DNA of 64,000 nucleotides from Plectrocnemia conspersa (GCA_009617715.1 VTFK01000013.1:887001-951000), one strand, 5' to 3'. Positions 1 to 14,167 are shown, numbered from the stretch's first letter. The notes: generated from the sequence alone by a model not told the origin. Translations and numbers: made by a program.

Positions 1-1594
1 GAAAATTTAATTTTTAGAGTACGATCAGTCGACAATGAGACTAATTTGATGATTTCGTATTCGGTCATAATTTTCTATATTTAAGAATAGAAAATAATGT
101 GCAATCTTTTCTTCCAATGAAGTTAAATGTTCTAATATTGCGGAAATAACTCCCTTGGGAATGTTTTCGTTAAGTGAAGGAAACATATCTACTTTTTTTT
201 CTATTATTCGATTTTTCGAAAGAGTTATTTTTTTTCGAAATCCTGTCAATTTGTCAATGGATGTCATGAATTTTTCGTTTTTTCCTTGAATGCTTGTGTT
301 AACGTTATTTAAGTAATTTAAAATATCTGTTAAATAAGCCACTTTAGCATACCAATCATTATTCTGAAGACATTTTACAAAATCATTCATACCTTCATTT
401 CGAAAAAAAAAAAAAAGATTAAAAATTTATTCTTAAGTTCTATCGGGATAAAACTTTACCCTTAGATAAACACCTGACTTCAGTGTGAAAAAATCAAACA
501 CTCGTACATAGCTTCCATAGAAATGCAAAGTTTTTTTTAAACATGCGTGTTTTTTAAAGGTCTTGATTTTTATGAAATTCACTATATTTACAACTTGATA
601 TAGTACAGATTTTAGTGCTGCTGGTAATGTTTTCGAAACTAAAGATTCTCTATGTAAAAAACAGTGAGTAGATATAATATTAGGTTTTCTTGTCTTTGCA
701 AGGGCTACAAATCCTTTAAATGAGCCTACCATTGAAGGAGCACCATCCATACAAATTCCAACACATAACTCCCATGATATTTTAAATTGTTCTAAATATG
801 AATAGATAAGATCAAAAACATCTTGTCCTGTCGTATGCTCCTTAAGTTCTTTGCAGCATAGATATTGATTCACTATTTTGTTTTGATTTATGAAACGAAC
901 GAATCCTACTATTTGTGCCTTACCGCTAATGTCAGTAGATTCGTCGACTTGTAAAACAAAATATCACTTGGAAAGTTTATCGTTAACTGTTTTCTCAATA
1001 TCATCCGACATATTTAATTATTTTTTTTATTGCATCGTTTGAAAGAGGAATTTTCATAATTTTCTTCTTGCTTCATCACCAAACATAATTTTTCCTATTT
1101 CACAATATGCAAGTAAAATTAGAAACTGCTATAGTATGTGGTTTTAATTGTACAGCAATCAATTCAGCAATCTTGTATGAAGCCAGTTGTGCCTTATCGG
1201 AAATTTTAACAGTTTTTTCAAAATATTTCGCTTGCTTATTTTGCGTGCTTAACAATCTTTTAAAGTAATCTTTACTTTTTGATGCAAGATCGGCGTGCTT
1301 CGTAGTGAAGTGGCGATTTAACTTGTCAGTATACATCGCGCTATTGGACAGTTTTTCTCCACATACAACACATAGTGGAATGTGATATCCTTCTTCATTG
1401 ATGCTAGTAAAACTGAAACGTAAATATTCTTCAGAATACTGTCCATTATTTTTTTTGATTTTACTGGATATATTTTCTTTTGTATGAGACGTATGATGTC
1501 TAGTAACATCGTCACTACTTCTTCCACTTGTACTCCCAGTGTCATTAATATTTTGGTCTGATTCACAATTTCGTTTGGTAATAAATTTATCCAT
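1..1594 (-). pseudogene. Broken hAT transposase, ZBED5/SCAND3-like
   Basis: Three successive open segments on the minus strand (1594-1100, 873-433, 390-25) together resemble hAT transposases of the ZBED5/FAM200/SCAND3-like group. The first segment begins MDKFITKRN and carries a BED-type zinc finger, C-x2-C-x16-H-x4-H, at about residues 74-99. Between the first and second segments, other frames still read a DESTDI motif (RNase-H-fold catalytic Asp region), with an in-frame stop just before it. The second segment includes GICMDGAPSMVGSFKGF and an HCFLHRESL motif, both typical of the family. The third matches the region after the catalytic core (AYLTDILNYLN, SIQGKN). Frameshifts, stops and loss of sequence near 433-540 show it is not functional. 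The C-terminus with the dimerisation region is cut off by the window edge. Confidence 0.88.
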
Positions 1595-1750
1595 TGTGGG
1601 GTATCACGACTCTAATAAAATATAAATTGATTGAAACATTAAGATTTTACTATTTTGCGGAATTTTTGTTTTTACCAATTTTCTCGCGGTGCACTTGCAA
1701 TAAGTTCACGGTGCACTGGTGCACCGCGGTGCACCGGTTAAGAACCACTG
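1..1750 (-). mobile_element. hAT element (BED-finger type), right-hand terminus present, left end outside window
   Basis: The element reads on the minus strand and contains a decayed transposase (separate entry). Its right end at 1750 reads, on the minus strand, CAGTGGTTCTTAACC, a classic hAT terminal inverted repeat. The subterminal region (about 1685-1735) has repeated GGTGCACC dyads, likely transposase-binding sites. The next 8 bases (1751-1758, gaatagat) are the expected position of the 8-bp target duplication, but the partner copy lies off the left edge, so this cannot be confirmed. Confidence 0.8.
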
Positions 1751-1758
1751 GAATAGAT

Positions 1759-4359
1759 AGTGCATTATTTATATTTTTTTAGATGAAATTATTTTATATA
1801 ATTTTTATTTAATTTAGTTGCACTATCAATCAATACATAATAATAATATAAAGTAACAGTGATATTTTGCTCTTAAAAAAATTGATCTGAAAATTTAGAT
1901 CGAATACCTAAATTTACTGCAACTAATCTACATTCGTTGAATATTTCCTCTTATTTCTAATATTTTTTAAACGTTCAAAAACTCAAATTTTAACACAAAC
2001 GGAGCAGCGTCAAAAAACTATATAATGTTTATTGTGGTACTACTAGTAAGTACTACCTAGAAAGTGGGTGCTTTTGAAGGCAATGTTCCGCTCTTTTTAT
2101 TTATTGTATGTATAAAAAGAGTTGAAGGAACTTATATTTGATTTAAATCATTACATACATCTCAAACAACTGTAGTTTCAGATTCATTATTTATGGTAAA
2201 TTTTTCCTTTTTTATAAATATATTTTTGCTATGATTTTTTTAGAGTCAAGCAGAGTCAAAGCAAAATTCCTGGATAAAGAATCTTCGGTAGTGGTTTGCA
2301 AAGAGCACTATATTTTTACTTAAGACATGATTGAGCAAAATTAGTGTTGTTAAAATGATAACTAGAGTCCGATAACATATGAAATACTAAAAAAAGAGAA
2401 TAAGTAAAAGTTCTAAAATGCTCTAAACTTTTTAAAAAAAATATTTATTTTTTATTTGTATGCAAATAAATCTACATAATTATTGCAGCCGATGCAGAAA
2501 AGTTTCGTAAGTCAAGCTTTAAAATTTATTAATAGATTTGAGTATAATATGACGACGAGAATTGCTTGATGCAAAAAACACAAATTTATCATATTGCGAG
2601 TCGATCGTCAATCATGTTTGAAGTGTTAAGCATGCGAAACCCAAAGTAAAAAAATCATGAAAACTTCACGGTTTTAAAAACGTTAGGAATTCGCCGATAA
2701 ATCACAGCGAACGTATGCGATTTAAAAGGTTAAATCATCGTTTTAGCTTTGATGAGATAATAACCGCGTAATAATACGAGAAAGGTGAATCGATGAAGTC
2801 ACGAAACCACTTTAGCGCATATAATTGCACATTATGCGTATTTTCGTACTTAAGCTTCAAGAGCGACATTGTAACAATGCGCGATTAAGAAATCATTGAA
2901 TTGAATAAGAGGAAAGCTCTCGAGTGAAACGAGCATCATCATGTTAATGAGGTGCGTTTGCGGCACTCAAAACGACAAAAAATTAATAGCTCATAACAAT
3001 GGACCTCTTGTCCGACTTATCGATGTGACGTTAATCGATTCAGAAATTGTAGAATGGATGTTATGCATTTTTATCATTATTTATTTGTGTATAAAGAACG
3101 TGTGGTTTAGACGGATTTCTCTTATATAACGGATCGGTATTCAGATTTTGAGAGACAATCTAAGAAGCAATTGAATTGAGAGAAATGACCGTGAAAAATC
3201 TCTACTATTCAAGCTTACATAAAATATATACAATCATTTAGGTACTAATTTTTGATTTGTATTTCAAGTTTTCAAAATTTATTTTTAGTATACTCACGAA
3301 AACATTTTAACTGACACAAAATCAACACGATTGGCAATCGAACGCGTTACGCACAAATCTTATCTGGGTTAAGTACCGAGTCGAATCACAATGGTGCCCG
3401 TTCGTGATTTTGTATCTCAGCTTCTTCTATTGTCGGAGATGTACGATAAAAAAATAAATTAAAAAAGATATAGAAAAAATACACACTGAATAAAGGTTGC
3501 TTATAACGATAAAAAGCATACCGTCAGGCACGCCTTTCAATTTGACGCGAAAACAAAGCCTCTTCCACAAAGGACCCAGTTGTTCGAAAGATATCGACGT
3601 ATTCCATTAAGTCGTCATCGAAAATTAGCCTTGAACTCTCTATGGAATTTTAAAGAAGACAACAAAGCCTCCATTCTATAATGCACCTTATGGAATACAT
3701 AGCGATAATTTAATAATTCATACGGCCTTGTGTTGGAAGAATACGTGTTTGAAAGTATAGTTTATAAATAATTTTAATAATTATTCATATAGCATTGTAT
3801 TATATATTTTTTGCGCTATTCCTCAAAACTTATTTGAACAATGATCATGTTACTTTGAAATGAGTCAATGAACTGAAAAAGTCATATTGATAAAAAAAAT
3901 CGTATCTGCTTTTTGTAGATCTTTTTAGAGTCGTTTAGATTGAATTTTTCGCTCATTTATATCTACAACTTAGTAACAAGACTTAATTAGAACCCCCTCA
4001 AAAGTACCCATTTCAATATCTTTAGAGAGGCTTTACTATTTTATTTTTCGCAAAAAATGTTTGCTTATATTTTAAATAGCTGTTCTAAAATAATCAACGC
4101 TAATATGAGATTTTTTTGCATAACATAAATTGCTTAAAAATTAGATAAGACCACTTCTCTAAATCTGTAGTAAAAAGAAACAGTTTATTTTCGAGCTGGA
4201 TTACTAATTTTAGCATCAAATTATCTATTCCTTGTAATTTATTATCACCCAAATTTTTGCTTCTCTACCTTTATATTATTCGCAGAAATAAATCAAATAT
4301 TCAACGCTAATAACGGAACTAATTGCTAAGTGATATGTTGTTTATTTTTAATAAAATAT
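1759..4359. other. Gene-free AT-rich stretch with one more balanced island
   Basis: No recognisable coding sequence. About 2560-3130 and 3300-3620 are less AT-rich and contain CpG dinucleotides, unlike their surroundings. Open frames here are short and resemble nothing I know. Confidence 0.6.
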
Positions 4360-4498
4360 TGTTTTCATATTCCTTGTAATTTACTGTTTTCTCTATTTTC
4401 TTCTTCATCGCAGAAAAAAGTCACTCAAAATGTTTGAGATTTTTTCTATAAAGAATTTGTAGAAAACAGTAAATTACAAGGAATATAAAAATGAAAAA
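4360..4498. repeat. Inverted repeat with perfect 26-bp arms
   Basis: The arm at 4367-4392 (begins ATATTCCTTG) is an exact reverse complement of 4461-4486. A spacer of 68 bases separates them, and the similarity extends imperfectly outward (GTTTTCAT against ATGAAAAAGC). A transcript would form a stable hairpin. A related string, TTCCTTGTAATTTA, occurs once more near 4231, and AATCAACGCTAAT-like strings recur near 4092, 4297 and 4511, so the block sits in an irregular local repeat field. Confidence 0.75.
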
Positions 4499-7400
4499 GC
4501 TCTCCTGAAATAATCAACATTAATTAGAACATTGTTTTTTTGGCGATATTTTTCCAATTCATAAAAATTAAAATTATAAATAAAAATATGTTTTTCCCTA
4601 ACCCCTTAATTACTAAATATTTTTGTAATTTTATAATAAGAGATTAAGTGTATTTTGTATTGGTTTTTAGTCAATTCTAGCTACAGATTTTTATTTGTGG
4701 TATCTTTTGACAAATTCGAGTAAATTTTTTAATATTAAAAACAACACAAAACCGTCTGTTCCGTTAATATATTTGTTACGTAATTTAATTGATAGTTAAA
4801 AAAATAATTTATCCAATGACTGAAAAGTAATATTTTTACAAACTTACATTTTTTAGTTTAAGATTTAATCTAATAGCTTAAAACAAAACAGCGATTTAAA
4901 AAAGGTTAATATTAGCGCCATCTTGAAATGAATAAGCTGAGTTATTAAAATGTTCATCGTTACAAATATTTTTTTTATTTTTTAGTATAAATCAGGGCTT
5001 TAAATATTTAAGGATCAATTACGCAAATGTAACGTTTACATCTAGAACTAAATATAGACCTTTCAAAGGAAGTTCAGAATTGTCTTATTGAAGTAGAAGA
5101 AATAAAGTTGCTTTTTATTACAACCAAAACAAGGAATGTGATAATATGTCGCAATTCTATTTTTGAGTGAGGTTAATCAGACTACTTTTAATGCCTTCAT
5201 TTTATGTTTATGAAAATCCTGAATAAAAGATAGAAGACCTGAGTCAAAGAGTATTTATAAACATATTTGTTTGTATAAACAGTGTTTTATTTTTACTTTC
5301 TGTCAACTCTCACTATTTACTATTCGTTTCATTTAATATAATTTACAAATGGTGCGATTTTCTTCATAGACTATGTTTAAATTCGTAATAAAAATGTATA
5401 AAAAAATATATATAATTTACAAGCTTATTTTATTTTTTCACAGGTTCTCAAAACCCTAATCTAGAAATTTGCCACATAAACAATATTCTGTTTTATTAAA
5501 AATTGTTTTAAATTATATTTTTACGATTGGTTATTATGATTTTTATAAACTATGGCAATTTATGTATATGGAATTTATATTGAGCTTTATGCAAAATTAT
5601 TATTATGTTTATTGATTCGTGGTAGGAATTTTTTAACTGTTTTTTTTTATCCAGATTTTTCGGATCGGATTTTATCCTCGAAACTCGAGTTTTTTTATAT
5701 AAAATTAATATTAGCATATTAATTAAAGATCGCTAATATTAACAATATAAATATTTAAAAGCTGAAACTTTTTTCTTTAATGCTTAATAAATTATTATTT
5801 TTCAATTCTAAATAATTATCTAAGAAAATCATTGTGTTAAAATTATTTTTTAGATATTAAAACGAATGTAATCGATTGAAAAATTATTATTTAAAATAAA
5901 CTACAGTAAGATAAGCTAATTTAACAATATTAAAAAAATTAAATTAATATATTCTATTTTTTCTAATAAATAAAAAAAATATAAAATAAAAAGCCAAAAA
6001 TCGATACATATGTAAACAATGTCTTTATAATAAAAAACTGATTTTAGTCACTGTATAAAAATTAAATACAATTTTTCAGATACATATCCAAATTAATTAA
6101 TTTGACACCACATTTGTAATACATCTTAGTTTTTCAAAAAAACCTACAGATTCCCTTAAGTTTATTTAGTTAAAAAAAACGCTGAAACTTAAATGCATAA
6201 TTCAATACTTTCAATTGAAAATTTATTTGTTACAATATTGATCATAATAATGTGACGTATATATATTTTAAAGTGTAGAAAAATTAAACTAATAATTTTT
6301 GTATCAAAAAAAGGCAATAATAATTTAGATCTTAAAACAATGCTTTAAAAAAATAATTTTCAAAGCTAAAACAATAATCAAAGTAAAATTTAACATACAA
6401 ATCGAGTCATTATATTTGTATAATAAAAACATAATTTATAATTAATATATTAGCATTGCTCATTGAAATGATTAAAAAAAACGACTAATCAAGACTAAAT
6501 TAGGTAATATATTACCCGTTATAAAATAAAATAAATACTTCAAAGCAGCGCTTTAAACTGTTCACCATTAAAAAATCACTATTTGTATATGCCATTATGA
6601 AATTTTATTAAATGAAATAGCTTTCATAAAAAAAATATATTTATCGGAGCCTTTGAAGTCCTCTCTTTTAATCGCGTTTTAAATACTCATTTATTGCAAA
6701 ATTTATATTGCGAATGTTCACATCTCTAAAATCTCAGCGTCGGTTCTCACGTCTTATAAAAACCGGATTACATCTCCTACTGAAATGTCAAATATGTTCA
6801 GAGATAAAAAACAAATAAATAAAATAAGCATCTGCGATATATGAGATAAGTAAACGGTCAAGTGTTTTAACGGCGTCGCATAATCGAGCTAATTTAACTG
6901 TATTATTAAAATAATTTACATGAATAAATCTGATAACGATTCGCTCGTGAGCGATTCATAAAATTAAAATTAACCGATCGAATCATCGCAGTGAAATATT
7001 AACGTAATTAATACAACAATAAATTTAATATTATCAACAATTGTTTGAATAAAGGTATTGCGTTCGACTTGAGAAAATTGCAGCGAAAGGATAAAACGGT
7101 CACGAATTCGATTTTGGACACGTTGCGAAACGATCCCCGAAAACTCGTTCGATCAAAAGGGCATACGGTTGTAAATCACATTGGGAAATAGTTCAAAAAG
7201 GTAATATTGCACACGCGTGTTGAAAATTATTTAAAAAATCAACATTGCTGAGGCGAACGTGTGTTAAATGTTAACGAGTTTCGTAGGTGAAACTTTATAT
7301 TTTTTGTGTAAGTAAATCAGGAAATGGCACAGTTACATCCGAGTAACCCTGTTACATTATCAAAATGTATCAAGCGATGTTCTGATGTGTGTCAAGCGGT

Positions 7401-10400
7401 TGAAAGTATGAAACGTGACATGAATTATTTTAATTGTGCTGCTATTGTAAATGTACTGAGATTAGAATGCTTTTGCAGATGTCATTTAGAACTTAAAATA
7501 AAAAAAATATATCAAGCTGGAGAAAACGTGGGTCGTTAAGTTTTATTTGTTATTATTTATCATCTAATTACTCTCTAAACATTTTATCGCTAAGTGAAAC
7601 AATCTTACCCAATACTTAATAATAAATAAATCGAATAGTAAAGCTTTTATTGTCAAGCAGCTGAAGGAAATAAATATCCTATTTTATTTATTTAAATTAA
7701 ATTTAGACCATTAATCTTTAGCGAACATAAACATTTTTCTTATTAAATTTACTGTAGGACCGATTTATTTAAACACAAAAATCTTCTCACTTATTATTAA
7801 TTTATAATCAATTCAAGATATTGGGACCACTACTAGAAAAAAAAAACACCCTAGAATGCAATGACAAAAAAATAATGTTTCGCGCTATACTTGTAAATAG
7901 TATTTACATAATTGTTCACTATTGTAATTCACACAACAAAAATGGTTCTCAAACGTATTTCTACGGATAGATAGAAATCATATACTTTTACTAGCATCTG
8001 CAGATTAATTCTATTTTTACCGATAAAAATATATATAATACAGGTGAAAATATATTCCGATATAATTTTACTGAAATGACATATTTTAAAAAATATTTTC
8101 GGGAGAAATTAAATTATTGGAATCAAGGAAAATATTTCAGTTTTTTGGCTGCTGCAAAAGGTCCATTTATTTGATATTATTTTTCATTAATAATAAAAAA
8201 ATGCAAATATTCGAATAATAAAAAAATCCGAAGATATATTTAAATTTGCGTGCTTTTTAAAAAAAAGTTCAAAAACTAAAGTTGGATCACCTTTTATATA
8301 TGATATCCTTCAGATTAATTTATCGTACAACTGAAGGACTACTGTAGATTAAAATAAAACATTCTTTGTAATTATTCCCAGTGACGTTTCAGATAATTGT
8401 TTCGTCAAAATCAACTTCATGATTCGGAATTTATTGCTCCCAAAATGTATTGTCTAAATATTGAGTTAAATTAAAAACAGTAATTTAATTTATTGAAAGA
8501 AAATATATATATATATACAAATATTTTTAGATTGAGTACCATAGATAACAATTTACACGTCTAGGTTTTGAGCGGCTATTACAGACTGGTCAAAAAATTG
8601 TAATTTAACAATTCCAAGAAAATTGCTTAGGAATTACTATTTTTTTACCGTAATATATTGATATAAGTATCTTTGAGTAACTAATGAAATAAAAAAGTCA
8701 TTGAAAATGGCTTCAAAAAATATAAAATATTTTGGGCATGGTATACATGCCTTTGGACTTGGACATGGTTAACACCTAACAGGTTACTTTACTGCGTTAC
8801 AATGGTAAAAAAATAATACACTGCATTATTATAATACACACAAAAAAAATATAAAAACTAAACACAAAAAATATATATACACACAAATCGTAAAATAATA
8901 AAATTTGTTGCTGGCGCTTGGATACAAGAACGGATAGTATCTCTTATAAAGGTATCTTAAGAACATTTTTCAATTGAGTGGGAGTATTTGGTTGTTCAGT
9001 AATTTTAAATTATAGATCCTGATTCAAGAATGCAATGGACTCAAGTGTCATAAAGCACACGAATAACTGACAGATCATCAAAGAGAAATGTTTTCCTCAT
9101 AACAAAGCCGAGCATCTTAGAACTTGCTCCACGTGATTTGGAGGTCTTTAGTGGAAGTTTATTTAGCCAAAATGACTGAGAGACTAGCTTATAAAACTTT
9201 TCTTTGCACGAATTTTTTAGTACGTGTCGCCCTCTATTTATTTTATTTTTCTATGTTGACAAAAAGCATGTGTTTCTACTACGAGTCAAAGGATCAACAG
9301 AAACTTTATGAAGTGCCGACCATTGTCAACTCTCGGTATTTTAAACTTAAAAACATTTATAATTTTTTATTTATGAATCACCTAATTGTACATGCAGAAT
9401 TTGTTCTTTTCATATTTGCAAAAAATAAGAAAGACTAACGATTATAAACCACTGATGATAAATAATAACAATATACTTGAATGCCGATTTTTTGTGTACG
9501 ACCGTCCCCCGAGTATCCCTTGAGTATTTTTTGTAAATATTTGCATATTTTTTTTGTTAAACGGCAAATATTTGAAATGTGTAATAAAACATACATTGTG
9601 AAACAATACTTTCGGACTGTTAAATAGAGATTTCCTATCCCTTTTCGATACACCGCCCTCACAATCCACTTAATTTCTAAATGCGTTTTGCGAAATCGAA
9701 AAATTTTGTAACTTGAAAATCGTGTTAAATATTTATTTTATATGGAAAAATATTAAATATTATATTAAAATTAAAATAACCAGGAACACAGTTCTGGATT
9801 TGGCTAGATCAGAAGCCCTAAAGTTGGAACTTTGGGAAACTTCCTAAGGAGGGCTGACATAGGTTACAAACTGTTTACGATCATCCGAGCTCCGAATTTT
9901 TACTAAATAATTACCCATGACAAACCATGTCAAAGACTTTCTCAAAATACGTACATATATATGTCGTCTATTATAATTCCCGCATCTAGAGATTTTGTGA
10001 CAGAATGTTAATAACAGTGGGGAGGAAAAAACATATGCTGTTAGCTCATCAAAAATTGCCAAAAATGATTTAATACGTATTTACTGATATTTATTTAGCA
10101 TAAGATGACAACACCGTGATTTCTTGATAGTTATTTATACACAATTTATCACTCTTTTTATTTTATGCATTTTCAAAGATGGAAATTATATATGTTTTAG
10201 AGGAGCAGCGAGACTGCAACCCTTCAAATTTAAATAGGGCATCAAATAAAGGAATGAAAAATCCTATTAATAAATATATTTAATGATTGACTTAAACAAT
10301 CACAAACAATAATAAAAAAATAACAATAACAACATACTTCATCCCAACAATAAACTCATAAAAAAAGAACTATTTGGAGAATATAAAAGAATAAATAAAT

Positions 10401-12751
10401 AAACTGATTTAGAACCGTATTTACGTATATTATTAAAAAAAAATATAATGAATATTTTAATTAAAATTAAATTATTTATATAAAATGAAATCGAAAGCGA
10501 CTAATATAAAAACATATATTCTATTGGCATTTATTTGGCATTAAATGTGGGAGTAAAATTCTTTACCCACGCCATTTAGTAATACCATATATTAACAATT
10601 TCCGGTTAAGCGTATTTTTTATTTGATAAAACTGTATTTTTATATTATCAAATATACATTTTACAATCCCAATTTATCCCGCTTTTCCAATGTAATCGAT
10701 ACTTGTATATATTATACGCATTTGAACAGCGCTCAACCGGAATTGCAGACCAGATTTGAAGTCGCGTGGGTTAAACGTTGTAGGCGTTTCTTTAACATTG
10801 CACATGTAAAGTGTTCTAATATGTATAATATATATCACTCGATCGTTTCCTGATTCGAAAACGCATTAACTACACTTTAGTTAGTAGCTTAATTTAAATA
10901 TCAATACAACAAAAAAATATTTTAAAGGTCAATCGAATTGTATCGTAACAAAAAACTGAGCGTGTTTTTATGACGAAGAACGCATTTTTGAACAATGTTT
11001 ATAGCCAAAGGGTTTGGAGGGTTCGGTATAATTTAGAAATAACTATATAACGACTTCAAAACGAGCTCTTGAGACGCGTTAACAATGCTTTAAACGCTTT
11101 TAAAATATGTATTATTTTTAAGTATCCCAAATTATAAGAAATATAATGATTCATAGAAGATATGCGTTAATAACGTGTGAAGTTGTTTCTTAGATCAGTG
11201 AATTGCTTTGTTGCTTCTTTTCCTTATATGTGTAAATAAATAAAGTTCAAAATGAACGGTGACGTCAATATGTATCCAAAAAAATACGTGATATTAATGT
11301 TAAATATGCATTTCAATAATATTTTTTACATAAATTTCGGTCGTAAAATATTATAGTAACGTTTTCCTCTCATTCAAAATGCCACCAGTCTATTAAGCGG
11401 CTTATTGAGAAAAAACTGGTGTGTACACTTTCGATTGGCATTATGCAAATGTTTTTGGCATTTCGCTCTCGCTGTTCGGCATATTTGCCCAGCTCCAAAT
11501 AAGAATAGTCCGTCAATGAGATCTAATAGTTTTGCAACTCAAATTTATAGTTTTTTATATAAAAAGCCTCATGTGGTGAATTTGCCACAGGGAAATTATT
11601 CACAAACAAAGGTTATCCGAGTACTGGTGAATTTACATATAAAAAAATAGAACGTACATTGCCTACAGGTGAATGGATTTTAGTGCATAAAAATAATTAA
11701 CAGTAGTGACCCTGTCGATTCAATGGCGATTTTTTGTGGTACGTTTATTTAATTAGTTGAATAATAAATTTGTTAAAATTATATTATTATATATTTATTC
11801 ATCTTGTCAGTGCGTGAAGGATTCGAATTTGTGACTTTTATCTGCTTTCAAGTTCAAGCTATCGTAAAATGTCAATGAGACTTTAATGTCTTTTAAATAC
11901 CCTATTAAGTTTTCGATTTATTGCTTAACTTCAGTGACACAACATAAACATAGCTGTTAAAAGAGTCCTGATGGAATATTACAACAGCACGATAGACCAG
12001 AAATATAAGTCGGTTACTAGACCTGGGTTTGAATCCCATATGGACCCTAGTATTTTCAAACTTTATTGAATCTGGAAGATTAAAATATATGAGTATTACA
12101 AAATTATAATGCCGATCGATCATTACAGATTTTCCTAATCTCACGACAATTCAAAATCGCATGTTATAATTTAGTGTCCTTCCTGACTAACGTGAAACAT
12201 ATGATCCAGTCGTTGGTCTATTAGTTTGGTTGGTTCTTTTTATATAAAATTTTGAAATAATTTTAAAGTACAATTATCAGTTCATTCCTAAAATAAATTG
12301 AATTAAATTAAGCAAAGAGAGGTTAACGTTAAGAGCCGATATATGTATTAACACTATGCTAAAAAAATCTGATATTTATTACCCTACATTTAATAAAATA
12401 CCCAAAATGATTTATATAATAATTTTGGTAGATAGTTATAATAGACTATAAATTTTTTATCTTAATCTAAAGATTGCTACAATTAAATAAAGTAAAGAAA
12501 GGGTCAGTGTTGTGTGCCATTTTCTTTTTTTTTCTAAATAAATTATAATATTTTAAATTAATATTTATAATATAAATTTTAGTTTTTTGGTATTATTGTC
12601 TATACAATAAAAATATCAATTTTTTAACACAAAATGAAAATTATAAACAATATTAATGTTAAAGTGTTTTTTACAGATTATATTAAACAGAGATTCCATA
12701 ATCTGATTTATAAGCAAAATTTTGTTAATTGTTCCTAACATATACAATATA
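4499..12751. other. Gene-free AT-rich stretch
   Basis: Mostly extremely AT-rich (5400-6600 in particular). More balanced, CpG-bearing segments lie at about 6660-7300 and 10720-11270; the second contains a perfect CRE palindrome TGACGTCA at 11260-11267. A cysteine-containing 71-codon open frame at 7324-7539 matches no family I recognise. Segments at about 11820-12060 contain tRNA B-box-like strings (GGGTTTGAATCCCA near 12024), possibly a SINE relic. Confidence 0.5.
9262..9440. repeat. Dispersed repeat, copy 1 (partner at 36412-36600)
   Basis: Shares ordered blocks in the same orientation with 36412-36600: AAGTGCC-ACCATTGTC-ACTCTCG, then ATTTATGAATCA, then CATGCAGAATTTG-TCTTTTCATATTT. The order and spacing are kept but the identity is moderate, so the copies are old. 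The 104-codon open frame at 9124-9438 overlaps it. It has no counterpart in the second copy, which argues against it being a gene. Confidence 0.6.
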
Positions 12752-13321
12752 CAGTAGAACGTCAATAAAACGGACTAATGTGGGTGAGGGGGTGTCCGTT
12801 AAAGTCCGTTATATAAAAGTAGGTTTCCGAATGTGTTCTTTTTATTAAAAAAATACAGCATAATTCAATGTCAAGCAAGTTTCTATAAATGAATTGAATT
12901 TATTTAACAGAAAAATTCTGTTTATTCGTCTTTGGATTATATTATATTTATATACAGACACACCTGTTGTGGAATGGTGTTAATGTTCGATAAAGACGCG
13001 CTTGCTTTCAGTAATCGTGCTTTGATAAAATAATCAAGTTTTGTTTGGACTTTTAAGGTCTGCTGCGTTTTTAAAATCATGTTATTTATTCTTCCTCGCT
13101 ATCTTTACTTAAATCATATTTTTAAAATCACATCACATCCTTTTCAGTCATGATATGATGATACCCAAGTTCACCTACTTCTATCTATAGTAAAACATTT
13201 TTATGTATTGCCCTACAGTAATCAGGAATTTTTAACCCTTTCAAGTCTATGTCGGTGACTTTGGATTTTAACAATGTTTATAACAATTTTCAAATTTGTC
13301 TGTTATATCGAAGTTCTACTG
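12752..13321. mobile_element. pogo/Tigger-like MITE (Tc1/mariner superfamily)
   Basis: The left end reads CAGTAGAACGTCAATAAAAC and the right end, reverse complemented, reads CAGTAGAACTTCGATATAAC. Both are flanked by TA (12750-12751 and 13322-13323), the target duplication of the superfamily. The start CAGTAGAACCTCGATTAT is a known pogo/Tigger signature. The 570-bp interior has no transposase frame, so it is a non-autonomous element. Confidence 0.82.
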
Positions 13322-13673
13322 TATTCCAAATTTTTTGCCATTTAAGCTAGAAAGAAAATAAATAATAAAATGAAATGAGTTCATACATTTACTTATAAAT
13401 CAGATTATTGATATAATTATGAATAAAAAAAAACTATCAAACATAGTCTTTAGAAAAGATTGATCATAAGTATTTAAAATATTACAAAAAATAATAAAAG
13501 GCGTAAGAAACACATAAAAACACCCTCACTGATAAGTTATAAAAATACAAGAATTGTAATATATTGCTGTTTTATAATACAAATAATTTGTGGTAATGAC
13601 TTCGTTGTTACAGATTTTTTAGTAAAAAATACTTTCTTTAAAGTTTGATATTTTAAATATGATAATTTACTAT

Positions 13674-13900
13674 CTACTGACAAGAACCAATAATCATAAA
13701 AACTGTGGATAAAAAATATCTAATCGAATAGGCGCAGAAACCCTGGATTACAGTTCCATAGACTTTTTCAATATTACAGATTTTTAATTTATTGATTAAA
13801 ACAATACCGGTATTATCGAGAGAGAAAACAATACCGGTATTACCGGTATTGACATTATTGTTATTTTTTATTTGAAAAAACGCACCACTCGCCAATTTTT
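13674..13900. repeat. Repeat fragment with ACCGGTATT dyads
   Basis: Positions 13803-13850 hold three copies of the palindromic string AATACCGGTATT with short spacers; a related AAACCGGTATTG occurs near 19023. The right part, read on the minus strand (GCGAGTGGTGCGTTTTTT), resembles segments at about 37825-37845 and 48065-48095, which belong to the hAT family described at 47765-48140. This looks like an old, partial transposon copy. Confidence 0.4.
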
Positions 13901-13939
13901 ATTAATAACTATACTAATTATTTTTAATCAAAATAATCA

Positions 13940-14165
13940 TTTTTATTGGTAGGCATATATTTTTAACAGTAAAAATATATTTAATTTGACAAGTGCTAAT
14001 AAAATAATATGATTTATATTACTGTAGCAATGAATATGTATTTTTACTAGTGAAGTTATATTTCTACTAGTGAAGTCCAAATATATTTTCACCGGTAAAT
14101 AAATATTTCTACTAGCGAAAATATAATTTAATTGGTAGTCGCTAATATGCTGCTCTAAAATGGCT
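13940..14165. repeat. Cluster of TTCACYRGTGAA-like short repeats
   Basis: About 20-22-base units with the core ACTAGTGAA or CACCGGTAAA recur (for example TTTCTACTAGTGAAG at about 14061 and again just upstream with TTTTTACTAGTGAAG). The cluster ends in CTGCTCTAAAATGG (about 14149-14162). A second cluster at 40246-40620 has the same unit and the same terminal CTGCTCTAAAAT string, so the two belong to one repeat family. Confidence 0.55.
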
Positions 14166-14167
14166 AT

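Noticed and set aside
7324..7539. 71-codon Cys-containing open frame beginning MAQLHPSNPV, after an acceptor-like TAAATCAG
   Set aside because: No domain recognised, no matching donor or neighbouring exon, and length within chance expectation.
9124..9438. 104-codon plus-strand frame with hydrophobic stretches
   Set aside because: It overlaps a dispersed repeat whose second copy has no such frame.
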